Below are positions 43,533 through 51,623 of a DNA stretch of 64,000 nt, piece by piece; positions within the stretch are counted from its first letter, which is position 1; each line of letters starts with the position of its first letter. A program made the translations under genes and the position numbers. Source of the stretch: Fictibacillus nanhaiensis (GTDB lineage Bacteria > Bacillota > Bacilli > Bacillales > Fictibacillaceae); assembly GCA_016401345.1 (NCBI GenBank), contig JAEACG010000001.1, forward strand, positions 930,001-994,000, written 5' to 3'. Below the pieces are notes generated by a model that ran no database searches, was not told where the DNA came from, and saw only the letters and a program-made list of their open reading frames with translations.

Positions 43533-43895
43533 TTACACAACCTCCCTATTATTTATCACCATTTCAACCACAGGTCTTGAAACATCATCAAAATACATAT
43601 CATCTTGTAGGTCGATCCAGCGTACATCAAGTATGTCTTCATCGTCCTCGATCGTAAGCGTTCCTGAGATTAGTTCACAAAGAAATGCTTGTTTTTCTTT
43701 TCTTTGAATCAGTGGTTTTATTATTTTTACGGTATAGCCCGTTTCTTCCAATACTTCTCGTATACATGCTTGTTCGAAAGTCTCGCCAGGTTCAACTCCC
43801 CCACCCGGATAGTTCCATACAATGTCCCCGCGTTTTACTTTTTGTTTTACTAATAGCACCTTTCCATCAGAAATAACAACACCTTGCGCTAACAT
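43533..43895 (-). CDS. Nudix hydrolase, first of a tandem pair
   Basis: A 120-residue MutT-like protein with the box GGGVEPGETFEQACIREVLEE (about 31-51) in full. GGGGGAG is placed for the ATG at 43895; the frame is open from 43931, inside the pepT terminator. Likely a housecleaning nucleotide hydrolase. Confidence 0.85.
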   Translation of the reverse strand: MLAQGVVISDGKVLLVKQKVKRGDIVWNYPGGGVEPGETFEQACIREVLEETGYTVKIIKPLIQRKEKQAFLCELISGTLTIEDDEDILDVRWIDLQDDMYFDDVSRPVVEMVINNREVV

Positions 43896-43918
43896 CTTTA
43901 CTCCCCCTAGTGAAAGAT

Positions 43919-43951
43919 AAAAGCTAACCAATACAAAGTTGGTTAGCTTTA
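43919..43951 (-). terminator. Rho-independent terminator after pepT
   Basis: AAAGCTAACCAA, loop CTTTGTA, TTGGTTAGCTTTT on the minus strand, between pepT and the Nudix pair. Confidence 0.85.
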
Positions 43952-43955
43952 TAGG

Positions 43956-45188
43956 TTACGCTTCCTGCTCAAACAACTGCACAAGTTCAATGATAACTTT
44001 AGTTGCTTTGATCATATTATCGACCGAGATATATTCGTGACGGCCGTGGTAGTTTTCTCCGCCTGTAAAGATATTTGGAGTCGGCAGACCCATGAATGAC
44101 AGCTGTGATCCGTCAGTACCGCCTCGAATGGGTTTAATGTTTGGTTCTATGTTTAGCTTTTTCATCGCTTGAGAAGCGAGATGAACAATCTCTTTTACAG
44201 GTTCAATCTTTTCTTTCATATTATAATACGTGTCGTTCATATCTAATTGAATCTTATCTTGTCCATACTTTTCTCGCAGTTCGTCCACGACCTCTTGCAT
44301 TCTATCTTTTCTCTTTTGAAAAAGTTCCTTGTCATGGTCGCGGATGATATATGAAATATCCGTTTGTTCTACGTCACCTTTCAGACCCGTTAAATGATAG
44401 AACCCTTCATAGCCTTCCGTATGCTCGGGCGCCTCTTCAACAGGAAGCTTACCATTCAGTTCCATCGCAATTTTCGCTGCATTAACCATCTTATTCTTTG
44501 CAGATCCAGGGTGAATGTTCTTTCCTAAGATACGAATTCTAGCACTAGCCGCGTTAAAGCTCTCATACTCTAATTCACCTAAAGGGCCGCCATCCATCGT
44601 ATAGGCATACTTTGCTCCAAACGCTGCCACATCAAATTTATGAGGACCGCGTCCGATCTCTTCATCCGGAGTGAAAGCCACTCTGATCTTTCCATGCTTA
44701 ATCTCTGGGTGTTCGATCAAATACTTCATCGCAGTCATGATTTCAGCGATGCCCGCTTTATTATCTGCACCGAGCAATGTTGTGCCGTCTGTTGTGATCA
44801 ATGTATGCCCTTTATAATCTTTTAAACTAGGAAAGTCATTTGGAGACAATTCGATATGTAAGTCTTCGTTTAAGATAATCGTTTCTCCATCATAGTTTTC
44901 AACAATCTGTGGTTTAACGTTCGTTCCGGTAAAATCAGTAGCTGTATCTACGTGTGCAAGAAACCCGATGACCGGGATTTCCTTATCGGAATTGGATGGT
45001 AATGTCGCCATAACATATCCGTTTTTGTCGACTGTTACTTCTTCCATACCAATTTCTTTTAGTTCCTCAACAAGCATGTTTGCCAGAGTCCACTGACCTT
45101 CTGTAGATGGAGTCGTATCACTTCTTCCATCAGATTGTGTATCTACTTTTACGTATGTAATAAACCGATCCATTATTTCTTGTTTCAA
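43956..45188 (-). CDS. pepT: Peptidase T (tripeptide aminopeptidase)
   Basis: Cytoplasmic M20B metallopeptidase releasing the N-terminal residue of tripeptides. Residues agree closely with PepT: HVDTATD (His79, Asp81), [14 protein letters not shown] (about 140), [10 protein letters not shown] (Glu pair about 173), [17 protein letters not shown] and the C-terminal RGGTDGS and [11 protein letters not shown]. Length 410 fits. ATG at 45188, with AGGAGT well upstream. Own terminator at 43919. Confidence 0.95.
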   Translation of the reverse strand: MKQEIMDRFITYVKVDTQSDGRSDTTPSTEGQWTLANMLVEELKEIGMEEVTVDKNGYVMATLPSNSDKEIPVIGFLAHVDTATDFTGTNVKPQIVENYDGETIILNEDLHIELSPNDFPSLKDYKGHTLITTDGTTLLGADNKAGIAEIMTAMKYLIEHPEIKHGKIRVAFTPDEEIGRGPHKFDVAAFGAKYAYTMDGGPLGELEYESFNAASARIRILGKNIHPGSAKNKMVNAAKIAMELNGKLPVEEAPEHTEGYEGFYHLTGLKGDVEQTDISYIIRDHDKELFQKRKDRMQEVVDELREKYGQDKIQLDMNDTYYNMKEKIEPVKEIVHLASQAMKKLNIEPNIKPIRGGTDGSQLSFMGLPTPNIFTGGENYHGRHEYISVDNMIKATKVIIELVQLFEQEA

Positions 45189-45372
45189 TTTTCAATCAAC
45201 TCCTAGTGTTTTGCTTTATGATAGCATGTTTTACAAAACATTACATATTGCTGAATTACAAAAAAATGTACGTTTTTACTCCTCTTGACGTCTAATCAAC
45301 TTGTCCTTTTTCTGCATATGATGTATTACCAGCACCAAACAAAGGTGTTGTGAAAATAATGGGGTGATTTAA

Positions 45373-45486
45373 ATGGGTTGTTGGAAAAAAGACAAATGTG
45401 AGTCTTCTTCACACTATATCTATCTAAAATGTAAGCGTTGCAAGAAAAAGAAGAAGAAAAGCTGCGGCTGTCATAAAAAACATTAA
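45373..45486 (+). CDS. 37-residue Cys/Lys-rich small protein
   Basis: GGGGTGAT is 5 nt before the ATG, and a terminator follows the TAA directly, so the small frame looks real. The product begins MGCWKKDKC and has six Cys, eight-plus Lys in a KCKRCKKKKKKSCGC block and two C-terminal His. It could bind metal or nucleic acid, or be a small coat protein; I do not recognise it. Confidence 0.6.
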   Translation: MGCWKKDKCESSSHYIYLKCKRCKKKKKKSCGCHKKH

Positions 45487-45489
45487 TTA

Positions 45490-45517
45490 AAAAAGGAGTC
45501 CTATCGGGCTCCTTTTC
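45490..45517. terminator. Bidirectional terminator
   Basis: AAAAAGGAGTCC, TATC, GGGCTCCTTTT between the small genes ending at 45486 and 45528. Confidence 0.8.
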
Positions 45518-45527
45518 AAATATCATT

Positions 45528-45674
45528 CTATTTTGATCCAAGACCAAAAGCAATTCCTAATGCAATGCCTATACCGATACCTAATCCAACGTTTTTAAGT
45601 GCAATGCCGATTGCTACACCAATTGCAATTCCGATTGCCATTCCGCTTTTATTAGGTTTAGTACCTTTCTTCAT
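45528..45674 (-). CDS. Glycine-zipper small membrane protein
   Basis: 48 residues. After KKGTKPNKSG comes a single stretch of small residues with GxxxG-like spacing (MAIGIAIGVAIGIALKN, VGLGIGIGIALGIAFGLG), a glycine-zipper membrane hairpin common in Bacillaceae. AAAGGAGGTGAG sets the ATG at 45674. Function unknown. Confidence 0.65.
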   Translation of the reverse strand: MKKGTKPNKSGMAIGIAIGVAIGIALKNVGLGIGIGIALGIAFGLGSK

Positions 45675-45752
45675 AATCGGCTCACCTCCTTTACGAATAA
45701 GGAACCTGAGAGCACGCACAAATTCTTGACGATTGTTACTCCGTACAGATAC

Positions 45753-46175
45753 CTATTCTTGAGGATACGTTCTTAACAAAAACTCAACAGAATTGTTGAT
45801 TAGTTTTTTTAACACATCCACATCAACATCAGCTAGTTTATTAATGTATACACAAGCGGCACCCGTTGTATGCTTACCGAAGTGCTGAAGCAGCTCAGCT
45901 CGACCTGGGTCCCCTGGGGCAAAATACAGACTAGTCTTTGCTTTTCTTGGTGAGAAGCCAACAAGAGGCGCGTCCCCTTCATGGCCTGTCTTGTATTTGT
46001 AATGATAGGAGCCGAATCCAATAATGCTCGGTCCCCACATCTTCGCTTCAAATCCAGTTGTTTGTGTAAATATATCAAGCAGCTTGTATGCGTCTTCTCT
46101 CTTTTTTGGTTGATCTACACTCTCAATAAACTCCACGACACTCTGATCTGTTTCTTTTGTCTTTTGCTCGTACAT
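45753..46175 (-). CDS. DUF1801 domain protein
   Basis: A 140-residue soluble protein of the DUF1801 (YdhG-like) fold: KREDAYKLLDIFTQTTGFEAKMWGPSIIGFG and KAKTSLYFAPGDPGRAELLQHFGKHTTGAACVYINKL are the two conserved blocks. No enzyme activity is established for the family. AAGGAGCAATTT precedes the ATG. Confidence 0.8.
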   Translation of the reverse strand: MYEQKTKETDQSVVEFIESVDQPKKREDAYKLLDIFTQTTGFEAKMWGPSIIGFGSYHYKYKTGHEGDAPLVGFSPRKAKTSLYFAPGDPGRAELLQHFGKHTTGAACVYINKLADVDVDVLKKLINNSVEFLLRTYPQE

Positions 46176-46280
46176 AAATTGCTCCTTTTTAATGTGAATT
46201 TTGAAGAAAAACCCTCTTATGTCTAAACCTTCTACATCTTCGGCTAATCCCCTTTCTTTCCAACACTTTCAATTTCCTGA

Positions 46281-46335
46281 TTGTAAAGTTTTAAAACTGA
46301 TTGTATACTACTAATTGAGAATGATAATCAATATT
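46281..46335 (+). promoter_or_regulatory. Promoter with Fur box upstream of the ferredoxin-NADP reductase gene
   Basis: TTGTAA (46281) and TATACT (46304) are 17 bp apart. The sequence 46317-46335, containing AATGATAATCAAT, matches 16 of 19 bases of the Fur box and covers the expected transcription start, the place for iron-dependent repression. Confidence 0.8.
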
Positions 46336-46360
46336 ATGTTCCAATAAGGGAGCGAACATT

Positions 46361-47410
46361 ATGGATCAACATAACGTTTTCGATGTTACCATTATCGGCG
46401 GCGGTCCAGCAGGCCTTTATTCAGCTTTTTACAGTGGTCTTCGTGAAATGAAAACAAAAATTATCGAATTTCAACCGCAGTTAGGCGGAAAGATTCATGT
46501 ATATCCAGAAAAGATGATTTGGGATGTTGGAGGACATACTCCACTTCCTGGTGCAAAACTTATTGAAAAACTCGTGGAACAAGGACTTACGTTTCATCCT
46601 GAAGTAGCACTAAATGAAAAAGTAGAATCTATCTCACGAGATGAGAATGGAATTTTCATTTTGCAAGGTTCTTCCGGTGAGCAGCATTTTTCTAAAACGG
46701 TTATCGTTGCGGTTGGAAGCGGTATCTTGAACCCTCAACGACTAGATATCGAAGGTGCTGAAAGGTTTGAAGTGTCAAACTTAAACTATACGGTTAAATC
46801 CCTTCAGCATTTTAAAGATAAGACTGTTGTTATATCAGGTGGCGGAAATACTGCAATCGATTGGGCGAATGAATTAGTTCCGATCGCTAAAAAAGTGTAT
46901 CTAACTTATCGAAAAGGAAATCTAGCTGGACATGAAGCGCAAGTAACACAATTGATGAACAGCTGTGCTGATTGCATTTTTAACACATCGATCTCAAAAT
47001 TATTTGCGTGTCCCAACCATGAAGTTATTGAACAGATTGAGTTAACGAATCACGAAACAGGTGAGATCTCTTACCTTCCTATAGATGAAGTCATCATTAA
47101 CCATGGCTATGAACAAGATACATCTCTGTTAGGTAACAGCGGATTGAACATTGAACTAGCGGACAATTTTTATATCGCAGGAAATGCTAATAGTGAATCT
47201 TCTATTCCAGGATTGTATGCAGCTGGGGATATCCTCAAACATGATGGAAAGCTAAATTTAATCTCTGGTGCTTTTCAAGACGCTGCAAATGCAGTAAATA
47301 AAGCAAAGCAGTTCATCCAGCCTGATGCACAAAAAGTTGCGATGGTATCCTCACATAATGAGGTGTTTAAAGAACGTAATCGCGAGCTCGTCAAGCAGAT
47401 GGTGAGATAA
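46361..47410 (+). CDS. Ferredoxin--NADP(+) reductase, YcgT-like
   Basis: Thioredoxin-reductase-like flavoenzyme without a redox Cys pair, transferring electrons between NADPH and ferredoxin. FAD motif IIGGGPAGLYSAFY (10-23), FQPQLGGKIHVYPEK (about 38), NADPH motif VISGGGNTAIDWA (about 163) and YAAGDILKHDGKLNLIS (about 287) match YumC/YcgT. Length 349 agrees. Bacillus subtilis ycgT belongs to the Fur regulon, and this gene has a Fur box at 46317, which favours YcgT over YumC. GGGAGCG precedes the ATG. Confidence 0.85.
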   Translation: MDQHNVFDVTIIGGGPAGLYSAFYSGLREMKTKIIEFQPQLGGKIHVYPEKMIWDVGGHTPLPGAKLIEKLVEQGLTFHPEVALNEKVESISRDENGIFILQGSSGEQHFSKTVIVAVGSGILNPQRLDIEGAERFEVSNLNYTVKSLQHFKDKTVVISGGGNTAIDWANELVPIAKKVYLTYRKGNLAGHEAQVTQLMNSCADCIFNTSISKLFACPNHEVIEQIELTNHETGEISYLPIDEVIINHGYEQDTSLLGNSGLNIELADNFYIAGNANSESSIPGLYAAGDILKHDGKLNLISGAFQDAANAVNKAKQFIQPDAQKVAMVSSHNEVFKERNRELVKQMVR

Positions 47411-47491
47411 TAGATCATTCACATACAAAACACCTTATTTTAACCCGTAATGGTTCTAGTCGGGTGTTACTATCTATCGTCCATTAATTTT

Positions 47492-47522
47492 TAAAAAGCT
47501 CAGAGCAGCCTCTGAGCTTTAT
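47492..47522. terminator. Bidirectional terminator
   Basis: AAAGCTCAGAG, GCAGC, CTCTGAGCTTT between the convergent genes at 47410 and 47534. Confidence 0.8.
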
Positions 47523-47533
47523 TTGTTCGTATT

Positions 47534-47896
47534 TTATTTTTTATTCTGTATTAGTCCAAAACCTATACCTGTTGGATCATTAAGGTAAGCCAGATAAAAC
47601 TCTTCAAATTCCATCTTTTCTCTTACAATAGTCGCTCCGTTAAGAACGGCATGCTCAATCGCATCATCAATAACTTCAACTTCGATTTGAATACGAGTTC
47701 CATGTGGAAAATCTTGAGGACCTTTTGCGATTCCACCATTAACACTCTTATTTTCACCTTCAGTAGTTGTAGCTGCCCAATAATCCCATTGAGGTTCTGC
47801 AATCTGCCACCCAAATACATTGCGATAGAAAGTTACCGCCTTTTCAGGTTCTTGACTGCTAAGTTCAAAACCTACAACTTTTCCGATATTCTTCAT
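47534..47896 (-). CDS. VOC family (glyoxalase/bleomycin resistance-like) protein
   Basis: A 120-residue vicinal-oxygen-chelate protein with two beta-alpha-beta-beta-beta units: GFELSSQEPEKAVTFYRNVFGWQI and IEVEVIDDAIEHAVLNGATIV...YLNDPTGIGFGLIQ. Metal ligands would be at the Glu of the first strand and near the C-terminus. Substrate unknown. GGGAGGAC precedes the ATG. It lies 17 bp after the Nramp-type gene and may be co-transcribed with it. Confidence 0.75.
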   Translation of the reverse strand: MKNIGKVVGFELSSQEPEKAVTFYRNVFGWQIAEPQWDYWAATTTEGENKSVNGGIAKGPQDFPHGTRIQIEVEVIDDAIEHAVLNGATIVREKMEFEEFYLAYLNDPTGIGFGLIQNKK

Positions 47897-47913
47897 AGCA
47901 AAGTCCTCCCTAT

Positions 47914-49212
47914 TTAAAACAGCTTTTGCAGCTCATTTAATCCTAAAAAGGCGAACATGAGAAGACACCCGATCAAGACTGCATTAGTTAACCACTTGTT
48001 GCGATACTCAACATCAACTTTTTTAGAGTTTAATAAGATAATGAGTGAGATTGCAAGAAATGGCATGAACAATGCACCTAGCACACCATATATTATAATC
48101 AGCTGAACAGGCTTTCCTAAAAAGAAGATAAGCATTGGAGGGAATGTCAGCCACGCTAAATAAGCACGATATGACTTATCTTTTTCCGTAACCGGCTTAA
48201 CCGAATGTAAGTCTTCCTTGTTCGTCTTGATTGTTCTTAAGAAGTCCGCAAACAGATAAGGCACACCGTTCCAAACGCCAAGGAGTGAAGTAAAAGCAGC
48301 AGACCAGAACGCGATTAAGAATAACCAACGTAACGGTGTTCCGAATTCTTGACCTAACAGTTCTGCAAGATTAAGAAGACCTTGGTCTCCTTCTAACTTT
48401 ACATCCGTTCCAAATAAGAACTTAGCTCCGATTACGAGTGCAGCCATAGTGAAGATTCCTGTAATTACATAGGCTGCTTTCGTATCAAGTCTCATAATGG
48501 GAACAAATTCTTTTCCTTTCCAATTCTTTTCTCTTAGCCAATATCCATAAGAAGCCATAGTAATCGTACCGCCTACTCCTCCAATCAATCCAAGAGCTAA
48601 CATGAGCGATCCGTCTGGCATTCTGGGTACAAAACCACCCGCAAATTCACCAATTGAAGGCAAAAAGAGCAATGAGGTACCAATAATTGTGATGAACATG
48701 ACACCGATTAATACCGTCATGATTCTTTCAAAAAGCAAGTAACGGCCTGTCCAAACAAGTGCAAAACCTAATAGGGAATGAACGATTGCCCAAGCCCAGA
48801 TCGGCATGATCGGAAGCATCGCATGCATACCTAGTCCACATGTCATCGCTGCGGTGGCACCGTAAATGTAGCCCCAGATAACGGAGTAAACACCAAAATA
48901 GCCAGTCGCCCACTTCCCTAATGAATGCCAACCTTGTAGAATGGTTTGACCTGTCGCGAGATACCAGCGTCCGACCCCTTCGTTTAAGAAATACTTTAAA
49001 ATAGAACCGATAACAATCGCCCATACAAAAGTCATCCCGAATGAGGTACCGATTACAATGGCAGTTACTAAATCTGCTGTACCTACACCAGTTGCCGCTA
49101 CTACGAAACCAGGACCGATCATTTTCAGCTTTTGACCCATCGTTTGAGGTGGTACTGGTTCACTAGCAGCAACAGTATTAAGTTCATTGTTTAATTTCAC
49201 TTCATTGTTCAA
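47914..49212 (-). CDS. Nramp-family transporter lacking the DPGN motif
   Basis: About 11 membrane helices in 432 residues with Nramp fold. Helix 1 reads GPGFVVAATGVGTADLVTAIV, so the metal-binding DPGN of true manganese/iron Nramps is replaced by a GTAD-type sequence; helix 6 has GGTITMASYGYWLRE in place of the MPH region. The substrate may therefore not be a divalent transition metal. AAGGAGG lies 8 nt before a TTG at 49212; a longer frame opens at 49251 without a ribosome site. Confidence 0.75.
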   Translation of the reverse strand: MNNEVKLNNELNTVAASEPVPPQTMGQKLKMIGPGFVVAATGVGTADLVTAIVIGTSFGMTFVWAIVIGSILKYFLNEGVGRWYLATGQTILQGWHSLGKWATGYFGVYSVIWGYIYGATAAMTCGLGMHAMLPIMPIWAWAIVHSLLGFALVWTGRYLLFERIMTVLIGVMFITIIGTSLLFLPSIGEFAGGFVPRMPDGSLMLALGLIGGVGGTITMASYGYWLREKNWKGKEFVPIMRLDTKAAYVITGIFTMAALVIGAKFLFGTDVKLEGDQGLLNLAELLGQEFGTPLRWLFLIAFWSAAFTSLLGVWNGVPYLFADFLRTIKTNKEDLHSVKPVTEKDKSYRAYLAWLTFPPMLIFFLGKPVQLIIIYGVLGALFMPFLAISLIILLNSKKVDVEYRNKWLTNAVLIGCLLMFAFLGLNELQKLF

Positions 49213-49420
49213 ATTCAGCTCCTCCTTATCCCTTAAATAAAACGCTTTCAATAGAACATCTGCTAATTATGTCATATGTCTGAATATTTTATCAACTCCT
49301 TTTGTACCCATTCCTTCTTTAAAATAGCTCTTTAGAAAAGGACTTCTTTCATACTTATAAAAAACTAAACAACGGTATAAAATTGTATTCACCAAGAAAA
49401 ATGTATTGGAATAAAATATA

Positions 49421-49471
49421 TGTAAGAAAACCTAACATCAATATGGTATAATAAATAACAATAATTAGAAT
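49421..49471 (+). promoter_or_regulatory. TnrA-type box upstream of tnrA paralogue 2
   Basis: TGTAAGAAAACCTAACA (49421-49437) matches 16 of 17 consensus positions. TAGAAT (49466-49471) starts 37 bp from its centre, the same spacing as at the tnrA1 site. A competing TATAAT at 49447 would place the box over its -35 region instead. Confidence 0.65.
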
Positions 49472-49508
49472 TGTCTGGTTCTTCACTTCTTAGGATAGGA
49501 GGCTCAAA

Positions 49509-49823
49509 ATGCCTGTTGATAAATTATCTTATAAAGATAAAAAGGTCATGTCTATCGGTATCATCAGTGAACTTACTGGTTTATCAGAGCGGAAGATCCG
49601 TTACTACGAAGAAAGAAAACTGATCTTTCCAGAAAGAACAGGTAAAGGCACACGTAAATACTCTTTTTCGGATGTCGAACGTCTTATGGAAATTGCTGAT
49701 CAAATTGAAGATGGTGTGCAAACATTTGAGATTAAAAAAGAACTTACGAAAAGACAGAAACGTGACGAACGTAATAAAATGATTCGCGGACAGATTAACG
49801 CGCAATTTAATATGAGAAATTAA
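49509..49823 (+). CDS. TnrA-like MerR regulator (paralogue 2)
   Basis: 104 residues with the same core as the TnrA at 16158 ([55 protein letters not shown]) and a similar C-terminal [10 protein letters not shown] tail, the part that in TnrA contacts glutamine synthetase. It diverges from the Nramp-type gene and lies 0.7-3 kb from the amtB operon. Two TnrA-class genes in one genome are not the Bacillus subtilis pattern, where the relative is GlnR next to glnA. GATAGGAGG precedes the ATG. Confidence 0.85.
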   Translation: MPVDKLSYKDKKVMSIGIISELTGLSERKIRYYEERKLIFPERTGKGTRKYSFSDVERLMEIADQIEDGVQTFEIKKELTKRQKRDERNKMIRGQINAQFNMRN

Positions 49824-49863
49824 AAAACAGCTGGCTCCACATTTCAAGGTGCCAGCTGTTTTA
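49824..49863. terminator. Bidirectional terminator
   Basis: AAACAGCTGGC.CC, nine-base loop, GG.GCCAGCTGTTTT between converging genes. Confidence 0.85.
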
Positions 49864-50589
49864 TCTCGAGAGTCGTTCATATACCTCTCTCAAATTCTTA
49901 ATTCCTAACTTTTGAACACGTGCTACATAAACACTCCAAAGCTCAGCCGTCATCTTCGCATCGCCTAAGGCATGGTGCCGATCAATCACAGGCACGTTAC
50001 AATGCTTACAGCAATCTTCTAAAGTAACAAGATTAACGTTTGGCTCAGCAATTTTTAGTAAAAATGAAGTATCTACTATTCGGTGTTTGAACTGACTTCG
50101 AAATAGCTTCCAATTATAATGTTGCAGAAACTTCTTTTCGTGACTTGCATGATGAGCCACGAGGACATGACCTCTTGCAAAATCATAAAAATCTACTAGC
50201 ACTTTGGATAATTGAGGCGCATTCTCAAGTTCACTCTCTTCTATTCTTGTAAGCTCTTTGATCTCAGGAGAAAGCTGACCCTTACAATGCGCGAGAGAAT
50301 AAAAAGTTTCTTCACGCCTTACTTCTCCACCTTTTACTTTCACAGCACCGATTGATAGAATCTGGTTTCCTTGCTCAGGAAAAAAACCAGTAGTTTCTAG
50401 ATCAAAAACCACTACATTCAAATCATTGAGGGGTACAGTTAAACTCTCTTCCCTTTTCAACTCTTTTTCAAGCTGCCTTAAAAATGCGACATGTTGAGGA
50501 CTAGATTGCCCTTGTAACGACGCATAAACACTTGAGTTTATTTTCCCCTGTACTTGCTTCATAAATTGAATAAGCGGATTCATCCTCAT
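49861..50589 (-). CDS. DEDDh 3'-5' exonuclease (DnaQ-like)
   Basis: 242 residues with an N-terminal helical extension and an exonuclease domain (about 55-235). Exo I is VVFDLETTGFF (about 59), Exo II HHASHEKKFLQHYN (about 147) and Exo III HHALGDAKMTAELW (about 207), the DEDDh set. Its start overlaps the stop of the DUF294 gene (ATGA), so the two are coupled. DUF294 nucleotidyltransferases often occur next to DnaQ-like exonucleases; the joint role is not known. Confidence 0.85.
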   Translation of the reverse strand: MRMNPLIQFMKQVQGKINSSVYASLQGQSSPQHVAFLRQLEKELKREESLTVPLNDLNVVVFDLETTGFFPEQGNQILSIGAVKVKGGEVRREETFYSLAHCKGQLSPEIKELTRIEESELENAPQLSKVLVDFYDFARGHVLVAHHASHEKKFLQHYNWKLFRSQFKHRIVDTSFLLKIAEPNVNLVTLEDCCKHCNVPVIDRHHALGDAKMTAELWSVYVARVQKLGIKNLREVYERLSR

Positions 50590-51563
50590 GTTTCTATCGT
50601 TCCTTTAATGACGGATTGAGTATATTCTTGGAGTTTTTGACCGTTTAATAGAATATGTTTCATCTCTTTTTTCTCGTCTTTACTGAGTTCTTTAATGTTT
50701 AAGTAGTGTATATCATCATAGTTTTCTGTATTTTTTTTATGATACTGCAGCCTGTAATGAAGCAATTTTTCAAATTCTTTAGCGCACCAACTAAGATTTT
50801 GTTTGTATTTAGACATGTTATTAAGCGCTTTTAGTCTTGCAAGAGTTGAAGTAGCTTCTAGACTTTCTTTCATTGCAAGCAAACGCACATTATTAACATA
50901 CGGAAAGAAACCTGATTGCTTTAGCTCAATACTGCCTGCATGTGCGCCATGTGGTTCTGTTAAAAATTGATGAAAGAACCCGACCGCTTTTTTTACATGC
51001 TGTGTATTTTCTAACAAGCGTTCTAGAAAACGCGGATTCTTCTTAATGTAATCATGTACGATTTGTTTAAGTTTCTTGCAATATGCTTCTTCACCAATAA
51101 GCACTCGCGCATCGTAGAAGATCAGAAGAAATCGTATACTCTCAAAGCTCTCTTCAGTTAGCCACTTTGACAGCTGCTCTTCCCACTCTATTATTGATTT
51201 ACTCCAAATAGGATTTGAGCTCATTACATTTCCATCACAATACGGATAACCAACTTCGTTTAACCCATTCGCTAATTCTTTTCCGAATGTAATAAAGTAT
51301 CGATTCGTTTTTTCGTTTCTTTCCTCATAGATCAGACCATGATCTTGATCTGAGATGATCGCTTGTTCAAATCTACCTGCACTTCCCATTACAAACCACG
51401 TATAACGGCAAGGAACTGGACCAAACTCTGAGATATGCCTTTCAAGAGCTGCATCGAATACTTTCATCATCAGTTCATCATGAAAATCATTTAAAGCATG
51501 AGATGAATCTTGATGATCGTTCCATTTATTATCACGCCATTTTTTTATCTGTGAATAAGGCAT
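50586..51563 (-). CDS. DUF294 nucleotidyltransferase-like protein (GlnD-related)
   Basis: 325 residues. The nucleotidyltransferase motif GSAGRFEQAIISDQDHG (about 62-78) has the Gly-Ser and two Asp metal ligands of the GlnD/PolB superfamily. A helical C-terminal half (DUF294 C-terminal) follows; the usual CBS and cyclic-nucleotide domains are absent. It sits between amtB and the exonuclease gene. The GlnD relation and the amtB context invite a nitrogen-signalling guess, but no glnB/glnK gene is in the window. ATG at 51563 has AGGATGTG upstream. Confidence 0.8.
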   Translation of the reverse strand: MPYSQIKKWRDNKWNDHQDSSHALNDFHDELMMKVFDAALERHISEFGPVPCRYTWFVMGSAGRFEQAIISDQDHGLIYEERNEKTNRYFITFGKELANGLNEVGYPYCDGNVMSSNPIWSKSIIEWEEQLSKWLTEESFESIRFLLIFYDARVLIGEEAYCKKLKQIVHDYIKKNPRFLERLLENTQHVKKAVGFFHQFLTEPHGAHAGSIELKQSGFFPYVNNVRLLAMKESLEATSTLARLKALNNMSKYKQNLSWCAKEFEKLLHYRLQYHKKNTENYDDIHYLNIKELSKDEKKEMKHILLNGQKLQEYTQSVIKGTIET

Positions 51564-51580
51564 TTTTACACATCCTATGT

Positions 51581-51618
51581 GATAAAAGCATTGAGGAATA
51601 GACCCCAATGCTTTTATC
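51581..51618 (-). terminator. Hairpin between amtB and the DUF294 gene
   Basis: GATAAAAGCATTG.GG, TCTATT, CC.CAATGCTTTTATC on the minus strand. With TTTTATC as its T-run, it may partly end transcription after amtB. Confidence 0.65.
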
Positions 51619-51623
51619 CACTA

